This document shows positions 17,619-26,836 of a stretch of 50,189 bases of DNA, piece after piece. Location of the stretch: positions 167,549 to 217,737 of the forward strand of contig NZ_AWZV01000013.1 of NCBI RefSeq assembly GCF_000472545.1. Reading direction: 5' to 3'. Both the position numbers and the translations under genes were made by a program. Below the pieces are notes generated by a model, which worked only from the letters and a program-made list of their open reading frames with translations, was not told where the DNA came from and did not search any database. Origin of the DNA: Burkholderia sp. WSM2232 (GTDB lineage Bacteria > Pseudomonadota > Gammaproteobacteria > Burkholderiales > Burkholderiaceae). Each line of letters starts with the position of its first letter. Within the stretch, counting starts at the first letter, position 1.

Positions 17619-18020
17619 TCAGTGCTTGCGATGCGCGTCCGTGTCGAGCGCGCGCTCCGCCGCCTCGCCGACAAGACCGTGATAGTAGAGATGCACGCCG
17701 ATCGCGAGCGAGTCGTTGCGAATCTCGTGAAAGGCCTTCCACGCCTTCACCGGATCCTTGAACAGCAGATAGTGCGCTTCATGCGCGATCAGATCGGCCA
17801 CTTCGTGCAGCCCGTGTCCATGCAACACGTCGACGAGCGTATCGAGGCTGCGATGCGTGCGGGCATCGGTGCGCGGGTACAGCATGTGCAGCACCGCCAC
17901 GTTCTGCGTCTGCAAAGCCGCCGACAACGCGACGACGATGTCCTGATGGTTCAGCGCGCTGACGACGCTGTCTTCGGCATGGACGTGGTCCGGGAAAAGC
18001 GTTTCGAGTGAGGCGTTCAT
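17619..18020 (-). CDS. Histidine-rich hypothetical protein
   Basis: A 133-residue soluble protein starting at ATG 18020 (AGGA nine bases upstream; an ATG nine bases earlier would overlap that site). It is rich in histidine (for example VDVLHGHGLHE, HEAHYLLF, VHLYYHGL) and predicted mostly helical, without signal peptide or membrane segment. I recognise no family. The regularly spaced histidines and acidic residues would allow metal binding, as in hemerythrin-like bundles, but no known motif is complete. It is convergent with the MreB-like gene, 78 bases away, and divergent from the glycosidase gene. Confidence 0.6.
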   Translation of the reverse strand: MNASLETLFPDHVHAEDSVVSALNHQDIVVALSAALQTQNVAVLHMLYPRTDARTHRSLDTLVDVLHGHGLHEVADLIAHEAHYLLFKDPVKAWKAFHEIRNDSLAIGVHLYYHGLVGEAAERALDTDAHRKH

Positions 18021-18360
18021 ACGGGTCATTCCTGTTCTTCTGGCCGATTAAAAAGGCCCGCCTGTACAGCGGGCCAAACACAGCGACATGTCCGCCGGGT
18101 CAGCGGAACACGAATGAAGTATCGCAGAAGGCCCAGCGCTCACTCAGTGCCCGCGGGGCAAAACATTGTTGCGGCCAGTGTACGCATGCACCGGTCAGAC
18201 AGGCGTAGCCGCCGGCGAGGGTGGCTGCGCAACCGCGCCGTCGGACCGCAGCCCGCGGCCCGAACGCTAGCGGCACTGCACGTCCTGTGCCACTGAAAAA
18301 AAACCGAAACTCCCCCGTGATAAGTTCGTCTGACGAGTCGAGAGCTTCTACAATCGGAAG

Positions 18361-18390
18361 CGACCGGGCACGACCGGGCACGGCCGGGCA
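18361..18390. repeat. Three 10-bp tandem units before the glycosidase gene
   Basis: CGACCGGGCA occurs twice and CGGCCGGGCA once, in direct tandem, 70 bases before the glycosidase start. The surrounding gap 18021-18459 (about 440 bases, divergent promoters expected) contains no other feature I can support. Confidence 0.7.
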
Positions 18391-18459
18391 CGTCCTTGCA
18401 CCACCCGGCGGCCACCGCAAGTGAAGCATACGCAGCAGCGAACCATAGGAGCGACCCTG

Positions 18460-20742
18460 ATGCAGCAGCCTGAAGCCCTCGGCGGCCTGTCCCACTCGGG
18501 CGGAATCGACCATCGCGAATCCGAGCCGGACGGCGCATTCATCCCGACGGAAAATCTCAACGTGGCGAGCGCCACGCAGCACGTGCTGAAGTCGGGCGAC
18601 ACCTTCATCGTCAACGATCCGCTTGGCGACATCACTGGCCACGACGACGGCCTGTTCGTCAACGATACCCGTGTGCTTTCGCAACTGCGCCTGACGTTCG
18701 GCGGCCGCGCGCCCTCGCTGCTCTCGGGCAGCGTCAGCAGCGACAACACGTCTTTCACCGCGCATCTGACCAATCGCCCCTTGCCGCCGCTTGGCGGCGA
18801 CAGCACGCCGGAAGGCGTGATCCACGTCGAACGCGTGCGCGTGCTGTCGGGCACGGTGCTCAACGAGGCAATCGAACTCACCAACTACGGCACGAGCGAC
18901 GCCATCGTGCCGCTGTCCATTTCGTTCGATAGCGACTTTCGCGACATGTTCGAGGTGCGCGGGCTCAAGCGCGCGCGGCAAGGGCGTGTGGAGGCGGCGC
19001 GCGTCGAGAACGACGAAGTGCTGCTCGGCTACGTCGGTCTCGACGACGTGGCGCGCAATGTGCAGATCGCTTTTGCGCCGCAGCCCGACAAGCTGTTTGC
19101 CAATCGCGCGGATTACACGGTCAAGCTGCCGGCGCAGGCATGCGTGTCGATTTATCTGTCGGTCGCCGTTCAGGTCGTGGCGAAGTCGCCTGATGCGCCG
19201 AGCGCCGGCGTGTCGTCGCCGACGCATCCGGTAAGCGAAGCGCACATGTCGCAGATCGATACGGAGCGGCCGCGCGTGGGCCGCGCCGCAGTGCGCGCGG
19301 CGCTGGTCGACGCGCACCTCGTCATGCGCGAGCGGCGGCGCGTGACCGCGCGGGTCCGCTCGAGCAATCCGCTTTTCAACGCATGGATCGACCGTTCGCT
19401 TGCGGACCTCGGCTTACTGACCACCGACCTCGCGACCGGTCCCTACCCGTATGCGGGCATTCCGTGGTTCTCCACGCCGTTCGGCCGCGACGCCGTGATT
19501 ACGTCGTTGCAGACGCTGTGGTTGCAGCCGCAACTGGCTGCCGGGGTGCTGCGTTTTCTCGCCGAGCATCAGGCGCACGAGAACTCGCCGTTTCGCGATG
19601 CCGCGCCGGGCAAGATCATGCACGAGATGCGCAAGGGCGAAATGGCCGCCACCGGCGAAGTGCCGTTCGCGCTGTATTACGGCGGCGTGGACACCACGCC
19701 GCTCTTCATCGTGCTGGCGGGCGCCTATGCGGCGCGCACGGGCGACCTCGGCCTGATCGACGAATTGTGGCCCGCGCTCGAGCGTGCGGCGGGCTGGGTC
19801 GCGGGCGTGTGCGACAAGAACCGTTATGGTCTGCTCGATTATCAGCGCGAGTCGGACGGCGGCCTCGCCAATCAGGGCTGGAAAGACAGTCACGACTCCG
19901 TATTCCATGCCGACGGCCGCTTCCCCGATGGCCCGATTGCGCTCGTCGAAGTGCAGGCGTATGCGAGCGCCGCCTTCGACACGATGGCTCACCACGCCAA
20001 GCTGCGCGGCCTGCACGACGCGGCCGCGCAATACAAGGCGCGGGCGAAGAAGCTGCGTGAATGCGTAGAAGAAAAGTACTGGATGGAAGAGTCAGGCTTC
20101 TATGGCATCGCGCTCGACGGACATGGTGAACTGTGCCGCGTGATGGCGTCGAACGCGGGACATCTGCTGGCTTTCGGCTTGCCCTCGCGCGAGCGCGGCG
20201 AAGCGGTGGTGCGCGCGCTCGACTCCACGCTCTTTCACACCGGCTGGGGCGTACGCACGCTTGCCGCGAGCCAGTCGCGTTTCAATCCGATGGCGTATCA
20301 CAACGGCTCGGTCTGGCCGCACGACAACGCGATCTGCGCGCGCGGTCTGTCGCATTACGGCGGCAAGGCAGCGGCGGTGCGGCTTCTGCAAGCGCTGTTC
20401 CAGGCGGCGGTCAACTTCGACATGCGCTTGCCCGAACTCTTCTGTGGCTTCCCGCGTCGGCGCGGCGAGCCCCCTACCGCGTATCCGGTTGCCTGCCTGC
20501 CGCAGGCGTGGGCGGCGGGATCGCCGTTCATGATGCTGGAGGCGTGTCTCGGCATTACGATCGACGCGGAGCGCCGCGAGGTCCTGATCGAGCAGCCGAT
20601 GCTGCCTGAAGGCATCGACTGGCTGGAAGTGGGCGACCTGCGGGTAGGCGACGCATCGGTATCGATCACGTTCCGCCGCATCGGCGAGAAGGTGGTGGCC
20701 TCCGCAGAACAGGGCGATGTGCGGGTAGTGGCGCTGTTGTGA
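18460..20742 (+). CDS. Glycogen-debranching/amylo-alpha-1,6-glucosidase-type protein
   Basis: A 760-residue cytosolic protein of two parts. Residues about 35-230 form the N-terminal glycogen-debranching domain (SGDTFIVNDPLGDITGHDDG, LFVNDTRVLSQLRL). Residues about 300-700 form an (alpha/alpha)6 barrel as in amylo-alpha-1,6-glucosidases, with YAGIPWFSTPFGRDAVIT, NQGWKDSHDSVFHADG and YHNGSVWPHDNAI. The family hydrolyses branch linkages or other alpha-glucosides of storage glucans. ATG 18460 has AGGAG eight bases upstream; an earlier GTG has no site. No glg or tre genes adjoin, so its place in glycogen or trehalose metabolism is inference. Confidence 0.9.
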   Translation: MQQPEALGGLSHSGGIDHRESEPDGAFIPTENLNVASATQHVLKSGDTFIVNDPLGDITGHDDGLFVNDTRVLSQLRLTFGGRAPSLLSGSVSSDNTSFTAHLTNRPLPPLGGDSTPEGVIHVERVRVLSGTVLNEAIELTNYGTSDAIVPLSISFDSDFRDMFEVRGLKRARQGRVEAARVENDEVLLGYVGLDDVARNVQIAFAPQPDKLFANRADYTVKLPAQACVSIYLSVAVQVVAKSPDAPSAGVSSPTHPVSEAHMSQIDTERPRVGRAAVRAALVDAHLVMRERRRVTARVRSSNPLFNAWIDRSLADLGLLTTDLATGPYPYAGIPWFSTPFGRDAVITSLQTLWLQPQLAAGVLRFLAEHQAHENSPFRDAAPGKIMHEMRKGEMAATGEVPFALYYGGVDTTPLFIVLAGAYAARTGDLGLIDELWPALERAAGWVAGVCDKNRYGLLDYQRESDGGLANQGWKDSHDSVFHADGRFPDGPIALVEVQAYASAAFDTMAHHAKLRGLHDAAAQYKARAKKLRECVEEKYWMEESGFYGIALDGHGELCRVMASNAGHLLAFGLPSRERGEAVVRALDSTLFHTGWGVRTLAASQSRFNPMAYHNGSVWPHDNAICARGLSHYGGKAAAVRLLQALFQAAVNFDMRLPELFCGFPRRRGEPPTAYPVACLPQAWAAGSPFMMLEACLGITIDAERREVLIEQPMLPEGIDWLEVGDLRVGDASVSITFRRIGEKVVASAEQGDVRVVALL

Positions 20743-20854
20743 GGGGGCTGTTGTTAGGGGGCTGTTGTTAGTGGACTCAGGCACGGAGCGAGGCTCGGTG
20801 TTGGTGTCGGGCCGATGATCGGCTATCGGCTATCGGCTATCGGGCTCGGCTCGC

Positions 20855-20994
20855 TTGCAGGCGCTGTCGTTCAGGCTCCTATGCGCCGGCTTTGATGCTC
20901 TGGCTCCCACGCGCAGGCTGTGGTACTCGGGCTCCCGTGCGCAGGCTATGGCGTTCGGGCGCCCACGTGCAGCCTCTCTTGCTCAGTCCGGCTT
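20855..20994. repeat. Degenerate 28-bp tandem repeat
   Basis: Four full units of exactly 28 bases (20855-20882, 20883-20910, 20911-20938, 20939-20966) and a weaker fifth (to about 20994) share a GCGCAGGCT start and a CGGGCTCCC-like end. Just before them are three copies of GGCTATC (20821-20841) and, at 20743-20770, a repeated GGGGGCTGTTGTTAG unit. The array lies between the stops of the convergent glycosidase and small secreted protein genes, its end overlapping the last codons of the latter. Confidence 0.7.
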
Positions 20995-21282
20995 CCTGAG
21001 GCCGCTTGGGTTGGCCGGCGTGCCTGGCGACGCCTCCGGGCGCGGCGGCCGCCCGCCGTCCTCCGGCGCGACGATGATGCCCGCGCCGGGCAGCAACGGC
21101 GCGTTGCCGGTGGTCGGGGCGGAGGCTGGCGCGGCAGGCGGCACTCGCGGTTTCGCGGCGCCTGTCGAATTGCCGTCCGGACGCTGGTGGCCTGTGCCTG
21201 TAGCCGCGCCGGTCCCCTGCGCGCAGACCGTTCCAGCGAACGCGAAAGCCGATGCCGCGATAGCGACAAGTCTCGTGAGCAT
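20983..21282 (-). CDS. Small secreted proline-rich protein, unrecognised
   Basis: A 99-residue protein starting at ATG 21282 with GGAGG eight bases upstream. Residues 1-21 are a signal peptide with probable cleavage after VCA. The mature part is rich in proline, glycine and alanine, with no cysteine and no lipobox, so it is probably a periplasmic low-complexity protein. Its last codons overlap the 28-bp repeat region. I know no function. Confidence 0.6.
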   Translation of the reverse strand: MLTRLVAIAASAFAFAGTVCAQGTGAATGTGHQRPDGNSTGAAKPRVPPAAPASAPTTGNAPLLPGAGIIVAPEDGGRPPRPEASPGTPANPSGLRKPD

Positions 21283-21526
21283 GACGGCGTCCTCCACCTG
21301 AGCTCCACGCCCGCGCGGCTTCGTGAGGCGCTGCGAACGAGCGGGCCCGGACAGGGTGTCCGGTATGCATACGGAATTCTTAGCGCACGCCGCTGGGCGG
21401 GTCAATCAGGGGGAAATACTCCATTTTTTCGGCTTGCCCCAAGCGCCCGGCCGGCGGGGCGGGACCTTCCGGGGCTTTGACAAGCGGCACGCGGATTGCG
21501 CGGTGACACGCTGGCTTTGCGCGCCC

Positions 21527-23095
21527 CTATACCGCTCCCACGCTTGCATCGCAGTCGGCTCCCGGCTGCGGCTCGCTGTCCTCGCCGGAAATCCGATAGG
21601 TGCCTTTGCCGGCTTTTTTCGCGCTGTACATTGCCTCGTCGGCGCGTCTGATGAGATCGTCGACGGGTTCGTGCTCCTGCGCCAATGCAATGCCAATGCT
21701 CGTGCCGATGCTGATCGAGGCGCCCGTTGCGAGCGGATACGGTTGGGCTACTTCGCGGATCACGCGCTGCGCAATCGCGACAATCGAGTGCAACGTCGCG
21801 TCTTCGACGATTACGGCGAACTCGTCGCCGCCAAGGCGCGCCGCAATCTCGCCGTGGCGAAGCGTCTGCCGCAGGCGGGCCGCGACTGTTTCCAGCACTT
21901 CGTCGCCTGCGCTATGGCCGTGTCTGTCGTTGACCTGCTTGAAACCGTCCAGATCGAGGTACAGGACCGCGGTTCGCGTCGCCCTCCTGGGGCGGGCATT
22001 CAAAAGGATTTTCTCCAGACGCTCGCGCAGTTCGCGCCGGTTCGCGAGCCCCGTCAGCGAATCATGGCGGGCGAGATAAAGCACCTTGGCTTCGCTTTGC
22101 CGGCGTTCGGTCACATCCTCGATGATGACGACGGCGCTGCCGTCGGGCACGGGGTTTCGCCGTAACTCCAGTTGCCGCCCGTTGCGCAGTTCCAGCGCGA
22201 GCGGACGCCCTTTCTCCCGCAGCCAGGCCGCGCATTTTTCGACGAAGTGCTCGCGCAGCGTGTCGTCGAACTGCGCGAAGCCGGCGTGGGCGAGGAACTC
22301 AGGTAGCGGCAAATTCAGCTTGAGCATGTCGACGCTCGCGCCGAACAGCTGCGCGGTGCGGCTGTTCGCAATGACCACCTTGCCTGCACGGTCGAGTGTG
22401 CAGAGGCCGTGCGGCATGTGGGTCAGCGCGGCATCGAAGCGCGCCGCGAGTTCGGCGTGATTCTGCTCGGCGATCATCAGCGCGACGAGGCCGCGGTAGT
22501 GGCGCCGCACAATGGACGCCATCGCGGCGACATAGAGAAGCAGAGGCGGTATCAGGATCCACGACCCTTCGGTGGGCGAGAGCAGGGCACCGATGCCGAT
22601 GGGGATCGACACGGCGCAAATCTGCGCGATCGCGAGACGCGGAACCGCGGCGTTTCGCGAGGCCACGCCGCCGAGAATGCCTGCCGCAACCATGATGGCG
22701 AGCGATGCCAGCGTGGTGTCGGCGGTGCTGACGCAGCCCATCGTTCCCAGCCCGAGCAGCAGGCTCGTCGCGACGCACAACGGCGCGTAGGCGACCGCCC
22801 ACGGACCCGGACTCAGCGGGCCTTTGCGGCTGTGCACGGCATACGCGTGGATGATGCTCAGGCGTCCTAGCAATAGCCACAGATCGGCGAACAGCCATAC
22901 CGTGGCCCACGGCTGATGCAGGCGCACATAAGCCATCACGGCGACGAACGTGCTGGCGACGATCGACATGACAAGGGGCCAGCGGTTGTCGAAAAGCGTC
23001 GACAACAGACGGGCGCGGATAGTGTGCGAAACGGCTGCGCCCAATTCGGGCGGAGTCGCGAGGATCGACTCGGAAACGGAAAGATTGACTGCCAT
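21527..23095 (-). CDS. Membrane-bound diguanylate cyclase (PAS-GGDEF)
   Basis: The 522-residue protein has six or so membrane segments (about residues 40-195), a PAS-like sensory domain (about 220-330, MPHGLCTLDRAGKVVIANSR) and a GGDEF domain (about 345-505). The GGDEF domain makes cyclic di-GMP from two GTP, raising adhesion and biofilm formation. DSLTGLANRRELRERL and the catalytic LGGDEFAVI are intact. The inhibitory RxxD site five residues before GGDEF reads RHGE, a conservative change that could weaken product inhibition. No EAL domain is present. ATG 23095 lacks a strong ribosome site. The gene is followed by about 245 bases before the next gene on this strand. Confidence 0.93.
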   Translation of the reverse strand: MAVNLSVSESILATPPELGAAVSHTIRARLLSTLFDNRWPLVMSIVASTFVAVMAYVRLHQPWATVWLFADLWLLLGRLSIIHAYAVHSRKGPLSPGPWAVAYAPLCVATSLLLGLGTMGCVSTADTTLASLAIMVAAGILGGVASRNAAVPRLAIAQICAVSIPIGIGALLSPTEGSWILIPPLLLYVAAMASIVRRHYRGLVALMIAEQNHAELAARFDAALTHMPHGLCTLDRAGKVVIANSRTAQLFGASVDMLKLNLPLPEFLAHAGFAQFDDTLREHFVEKCAAWLREKGRPLALELRNGRQLELRRNPVPDGSAVVIIEDVTERRQSEAKVLYLARHDSLTGLANRRELRERLEKILLNARPRRATRTAVLYLDLDGFKQVNDRHGHSAGDEVLETVAARLRQTLRHGEIAARLGGDEFAVIVEDATLHSIVAIAQRVIREVAQPYPLATGASISIGTSIGIALAQEHEPVDDLIRRADEAMYSAKKAGKGTYRISGEDSEPQPGADCDASVGAV

Positions 23096-23249
23096 GGTGC
23101 CGCTCGATGGTGCGGGGCCGAGCTACGTTCCCTGTCTTAACGGCCCAAGGCAGCGGTTCTTTATGGGGATTTGCCCGCATACGTGATACGGGAGCAGATC
23201 GCGGCGCAACGCCGGGTGAGCTCAGAGGCGTACGCGTTCGACGCAGGTG

Positions 23250-23534
23250 TCACGGCGCGATTCGGCGGGCCGTTGCCGGCGTGCCCGAAGTTAGATTTGC
23301 GTTGACCGGAGCGGGCGACTGCCTGGCCTTCGCTTGAACCACCACGGGCCTGCCAGCTGAAACCGTGTTGCTCGTCAGAAGCTGGCGCCCCGTCGGAATT
23401 ACCTGCGTTCCGATCACCATTCCGAGCAATCCTATCAGGGCGACCATTGGCGGTGCCGGCGACCGGACACGAATGAGGCTATATATCGCCCCGGCGAGAA
23501 GGCCGCCAAGAAGCGAAAGGATATAAGGCTTCAT
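23250..23534 (-). CDS. XapX domain protein (left copy)
   Basis: A 94-residue inner-membrane protein whose first 55 residues form the XapX (DUF1427) domain: two membrane helices around YSLIRVRSPAPPMVALIGLL, with the family-typical SPAPP turn. The rest is a hydrophilic tail. It follows the isochorismatase-type gene by 124 bases on the same strand. Its domain is a close paralogue of the XapX encoded by the divergent arm. XapX proteins often accompany small hydrolase genes, but their molecular role is not known to me. Confidence 0.85.
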   Translation of the reverse strand: MKPYILSLLGGLLAGAIYSLIRVRSPAPPMVALIGLLGMVIGTQVIPTGRQLLTSNTVSAGRPVVVQAKARQSPAPVNANLTSGTPATARRIAP

Positions 23535-23658
23535 CGCCAGGGCAGTCCTTTGGCGCGCGCATCGCCGTGTTTGAAGAATTCGTTGACGTTAGGCCGAAGG
23601 CCCGGACCGGAATGGTTATTCCGGAGACGAGCCTCGCTTTTCAGCACACAGCGATGCG

Positions 23659-24348
23659 TCACGACCTTGCCGGAACGGGGGCGAGAGACTCGTGCATTGT
23701 CTTCGTACGCTGCGCAGCGTTATGAACCCTGGTATACGCGTAGTCGACACCCATCCCGTATGCGCCCGAATGCTCCTTCACAATATCTATCACAGCGTCA
23801 TACGTTTCTTTGCGCGCCCAGTCGCGTTGCCACTCGAGTAGTACCTGTTGCCAGGTGACCGGGACGGCGCCCGCCTGGACCATCCGCTGCATGGCGAAGT
23901 CGTGCGCGTCTTTCGACGTGCCTCCGGACGCATCCGCGACCATGTAGATTTCATACCCGCCTTCAAGGATCGCGCACAGCGCGAAGGTCGTGTTGCAGAC
24001 CTCTGTCCACAGGCCGGAGACCACGACCTTGTTTCGACCGTTCTTCTTTAGCGCGTCGCGAACCTTCTGGTCGTCCCACGAGTTCATCGAGGTTCGCTCC
24101 AGAGTGGGGTGGTCTGGAAAGACGTCGAGAAGCTCCGGAAACGTGAAGCCGGAAAAGCTCTCGCTTTCGACAGTCGTGATAGTGGTGGGTATGTTGAATG
24201 CCCTCGCTGCCTTCGCTAGTCCGACGACATTGTTCTTGAGTACTTGCCGGTCTATTGACTGGACCCCAAATGCCATCTGAGGCTGCTGGTCAATGAAAAT
24301 AACCTGGCTGTTGGCGGGGGTGAGTACCTCCAGTTTCTCCTGGCTCAT
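23659..24348 (-). CDS. Isochorismatase-family hydrolase (YcaC-like)
   Basis: The 229-residue cytosolic enzyme belongs to the cysteine hydrolase superfamily with isochorismatase and nicotinamidase. The likely catalytic set is D20 (VIFIDQQPQM), R85 (TLERTSMNSWDD) and C118 (VVSGLWTEVCNTTFA), matching the Asp-Arg-Cys set of YcaC. The 30 C-terminal residues are an extra tail. ATG 24348 has GAGG upstream. It is the first gene of the left arm of a divergent cluster whose right arm encodes XapX, an amidohydrolase and DoxX. Substrate is unknown; an amide or imide is likely for this family. Confidence 0.88.
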   Translation of the reverse strand: MSQEKLEVLTPANSQVIFIDQQPQMAFGVQSIDRQVLKNNVVGLAKAARAFNIPTTITTVESESFSGFTFPELLDVFPDHPTLERTSMNSWDDQKVRDALKKNGRNKVVVSGLWTEVCNTTFALCAILEGGYEIYMVADASGGTSKDAHDFAMQRMVQAGAVPVTWQQVLLEWQRDWARKETYDAVIDIVKEHSGAYGMGVDYAYTRVHNAAQRTKTMHESLAPVPARS

Positions 24349-24659
24349 GATGTCCTCTGCACGAATGAGGTTTGAACAGAACGTCGCGTTGCACCTGACG
24401 GGTAGGCAAGCGTTTGGGTGGTGGTGGGAAGACCGCTGGAACTACATGTTCTCGCTGGAAAGATCCGACATGGAGAATCGCTTCTGCGGTATCGAAATCA
24501 TCATAGTTCACGTTCCCCCGATGTGAAGTAGTCGTTAGCGATATCAGGGGTTTTGTGTATGCGGTCGATGCGGGCAAGACCTTTTATTTGGAGATTGAAA
24601 AGCCTAAGCTGCTAGGAGTGCCGAAGAGACTCGTAGTTTGCCGGTGAAGGAGGATTGTG
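24349..24659. promoter_or_regulatory. Divergent promoter region of the XapX cluster
   Basis: About 310 bases separate the two arms of the cluster. The part from 24500 to 24610 is AT-rich and probably holds the rightward promoter. AAGGAGG at 24648-24654 serves the right XapX gene. I found no clear operator palindrome and no regulator gene in the cluster. Confidence 0.45.
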
Positions 24660-24950
24660 ATGAAGGCCTATGTGCTTTCGCTGCTCGCTGGAATTCTCGT
24701 CGGCGTCGTCTACAGCCTGATTGGCGTCACGTCACCGGCTCCTCCGATAGTCGCCCTTGTGGGCCTTTTGGGGATACTGGCGGGAGAACAGATCTTCCCG
24801 GTTGCAAGAAGAATGCTCACTGGTGCCGACTTTCGCGACGCCTGGAGAGAGGAGCATTGCAATCAACATGTGTTTGGGTCTTTGCCCGGCCGGAACTCAG
24901 GAAGCTCTCGGCCCATGACGAGAGTATCGTCTGAGGAGAATCGGTCATGA
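24660..24950 (+). CDS. XapX domain protein (right copy)
   Basis: A 96-residue two-helix membrane protein with the XapX domain in residues 1-55 (YSLIGVTSPAPPIVALVGLL), followed by a hydrophilic tail unlike that of the left copy. ATG 24660 follows AAGGAGG at six bases; a GTG one codon earlier is less likely. The stop overlaps the amidohydrolase start in an ATGA, so translation of the two is probably coupled. It resembles the left copy closely over the membrane part. Confidence 0.87.
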   Translation: MKAYVLSLLAGILVGVVYSLIGVTSPAPPIVALVGLLGILAGEQIFPVARRMLTGADFRDAWREEHCNQHVFGSLPGRNSGSSRPMTRVSSEENRS

Positions 24951-26836
24951 CCTCTCAGCAAGACGCGCCGGACGTTATTTTTCTTAATGGCCGGTTCACG
25001 ACCTTGGATAAATCCAGGCCAGTTGCGAGTGCGGTTGCTATCAGGGACGGCAAGTTCATCGCCGTTGGCGGCGACGGCGAGGTCAGCCAGCTTAAGTCCG
25101 ACAGCACGCGCACTGTTGACCTGGCGGGACGCTCGGCACTGCCGGGTTTGATCGACAACCATCTGCACATCATTCGCGGCGGGCTCAACTTCAACATGGA
25201 GCTTCGGTGGGATGGCGTGCGGTCTTTGGCCACCGCGATGGACATGCTGAAGGAGCAGGTCGCTATCACGCCACCACCGCAATGGGTACGCGTCGTCGGA
25301 GGCTTCACGGAGCACCAGTTCGACGAACGTCGATTGCCGAGCATCGAGGAACTGAACGCCGCAGCGCCGGATACGCCGGTTTTCGTGCTGCACCTCTACG
25401 ACCGCGCGTTGCTGAACGCCGCGGCGCTGCGCGTGGTGGGCTATACGAAGGAGACGCCTGAGCCTCCGGGCGGCGAGATTGTGCGCGATAGCGCGGGTAA
25501 TCCGACAGGATTACTCCTCGCGAAGCCGAACGCCGCGATCCTCTATGCAACGTTGGCGAAGGGGCCCAAGCTTCCGCCTGAATATCAGTTGAATTCCACG
25601 CGCCATTTCATGCGTGAGTTAAATCGGCTGGGCGTCACCGGCGCTATTGATGCCGGCGGTGGTTACCAGAACTTCCCAGAAGACTATGAAGTCATCCGCA
25701 AGCTCGAAGCCGAGGGGTTGCTGACCATCAGGCTGGCCTACAACCTTTTCACTCAGAAGCCGAAGGGCGAGAAGGAAGATTTCCTGAACTGGACAAAGAC
25801 GTCGAAGTATAAAGACGGGACCGACTACTTCCGGCACAACGGCGCAGGCGAGATGCTCGCATTTTCTGCTGCGGACTTCGAAGACTTCAGGGTAATGCGC
25901 CCCGACATGCCTGCGGAAATGGAGGGCGATCTTGAAGGGGTCGTTCGCGTCCTCGTGGAGAATCGCTGGCCGTGGCGCATGCATGCGACCTATGACGAAA
26001 CCATCGGTCGCGCGCTCGACGTATTCGAGAAGGTCAATCGCGATACCCCGCTCGCCGGGCTCAACTGGTTCTTCGATCACGCCGAAACGATTACAGAAAA
26101 GTCGATGGACCGCATTGCTGCCCTTGGCGGTGGTGTTGCGGTTCAGCATCGAATGGCATATCAGGGTGAGTATTTCGTCGAGCGATACGGTGACAAGGCG
26201 GCTCAGGGTACGCCGCCTGTTGCGCGAATGCTGGAGAAAGGGATTCATACATCGGCGGGCACGGATGCAACGCGTGTGGCGTCATATAACCCGTGGGTGT
26301 CTCTCTCCTGGTTGATAACCGGCAAGACTGTCGGTGGCACGCGAATTTATCCCCAGCGCAACTGTCTGGACCGCGAAACCGCCCTGCGAATGTGGACGGA
26401 GAAGGTGACGTGGTTCTCGGATGAAGTCGGCAAGAAAGGGCAGATTGCAGTGGGTCAGCTCGCGGACTTTATCGTTCCTGACCGTGACTTCTTTGCTTGC
26501 GCCGAGGAGGACATTGCCGGGGCTTCGTCGTTGCTCACGGTGGTAGGCGGAAAGACCGTGTACGCGACGGGCCAATTTGCCGCGCTGGACGATAGTGAGC
26601 CGCCTCCTGCGATGCCTGACTGGTCTCCCGTTCGAAAATATGGAGGATTTGCCGCCTGGAAGCAGGGTGACGCGTCCGGTGCTCCATTGCAGCGCATTGC
26701 GTCCACTGCATGTAACTGCGCGCGGGCCTGTGGCGTGCATGGACACAACCATGGGCGCGCGTGGCTCCAGAATGCACCGACCTCCGACTATCAAGGCTTT
26801 TGGGGAGCATTGGGATGCGCATGCTGGGCGGTCTAG
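24947..26836 (+). CDS. Metal-dependent amidohydrolase (YtcJ-like)
   Basis: The 629-residue protein is an amidohydrolase-superfamily enzyme of the YtcJ/AepA type. The N-terminal beta-sandwich strand DVIFLNGRFTTLD leads to the metal motif GLIDNHLHIIRGG (H72, H74). Further metal-site segments are WRMHATYDET, WFFDHAETIT and GTDATRVASYNPW near residue 445. Residues about 584-629 are an unusual tail with C589, C591, C595, an HGHNH run (598-602) and C624, C626, which looks able to bind metal. It starts within the XapX stop (ATGA) and overlaps the DoxX start by 22 bases. Substrate unknown. Confidence 0.88.
   Translation: MTSQQDAPDVIFLNGRFTTLDKSRPVASAVAIRDGKFIAVGGDGEVSQLKSDSTRTVDLAGRSALPGLIDNHLHIIRGGLNFNMELRWDGVRSLATAMDMLKEQVAITPPPQWVRVVGGFTEHQFDERRLPSIEELNAAAPDTPVFVLHLYDRALLNAAALRVVGYTKETPEPPGGEIVRDSAGNPTGLLLAKPNAAILYATLAKGPKLPPEYQLNSTRHFMRELNRLGVTGAIDAGGGYQNFPEDYEVIRKLEAEGLLTIRLAYNLFTQKPKGEKEDFLNWTKTSKYKDGTDYFRHNGAGEMLAFSAADFEDFRVMRPDMPAEMEGDLEGVVRVLVENRWPWRMHATYDETIGRALDVFEKVNRDTPLAGLNWFFDHAETITEKSMDRIAALGGGVAVQHRMAYQGEYFVERYGDKAAQGTPPVARMLEKGIHTSAGTDATRVASYNPWVSLSWLITGKTVGGTRIYPQRNCLDRETALRMWTEKVTWFSDEVGKKGQIAVGQLADFIVPDRDFFACAEEDIAGASSLLTVVGGKTVYATGQFAALDDSEPPPAMPDWSPVRKYGGFAAWKQGDASGAPLQRIASTACNCARACGVHGHNHGRAWLQNAPTSDYQGFWGALGCACWAV

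Noticed and set aside
18100..19317. 405-codon minus-strand frame across the glycosidase promoter and 5' end
   Set aside because: Antisense shadow of the glycosidase gene; no domain seen.
20855..20994. Possible CRISPR array at the 28-bp repeats
   Set aside because: Units follow each other directly without spacers and are degenerate; no cas genes are present.
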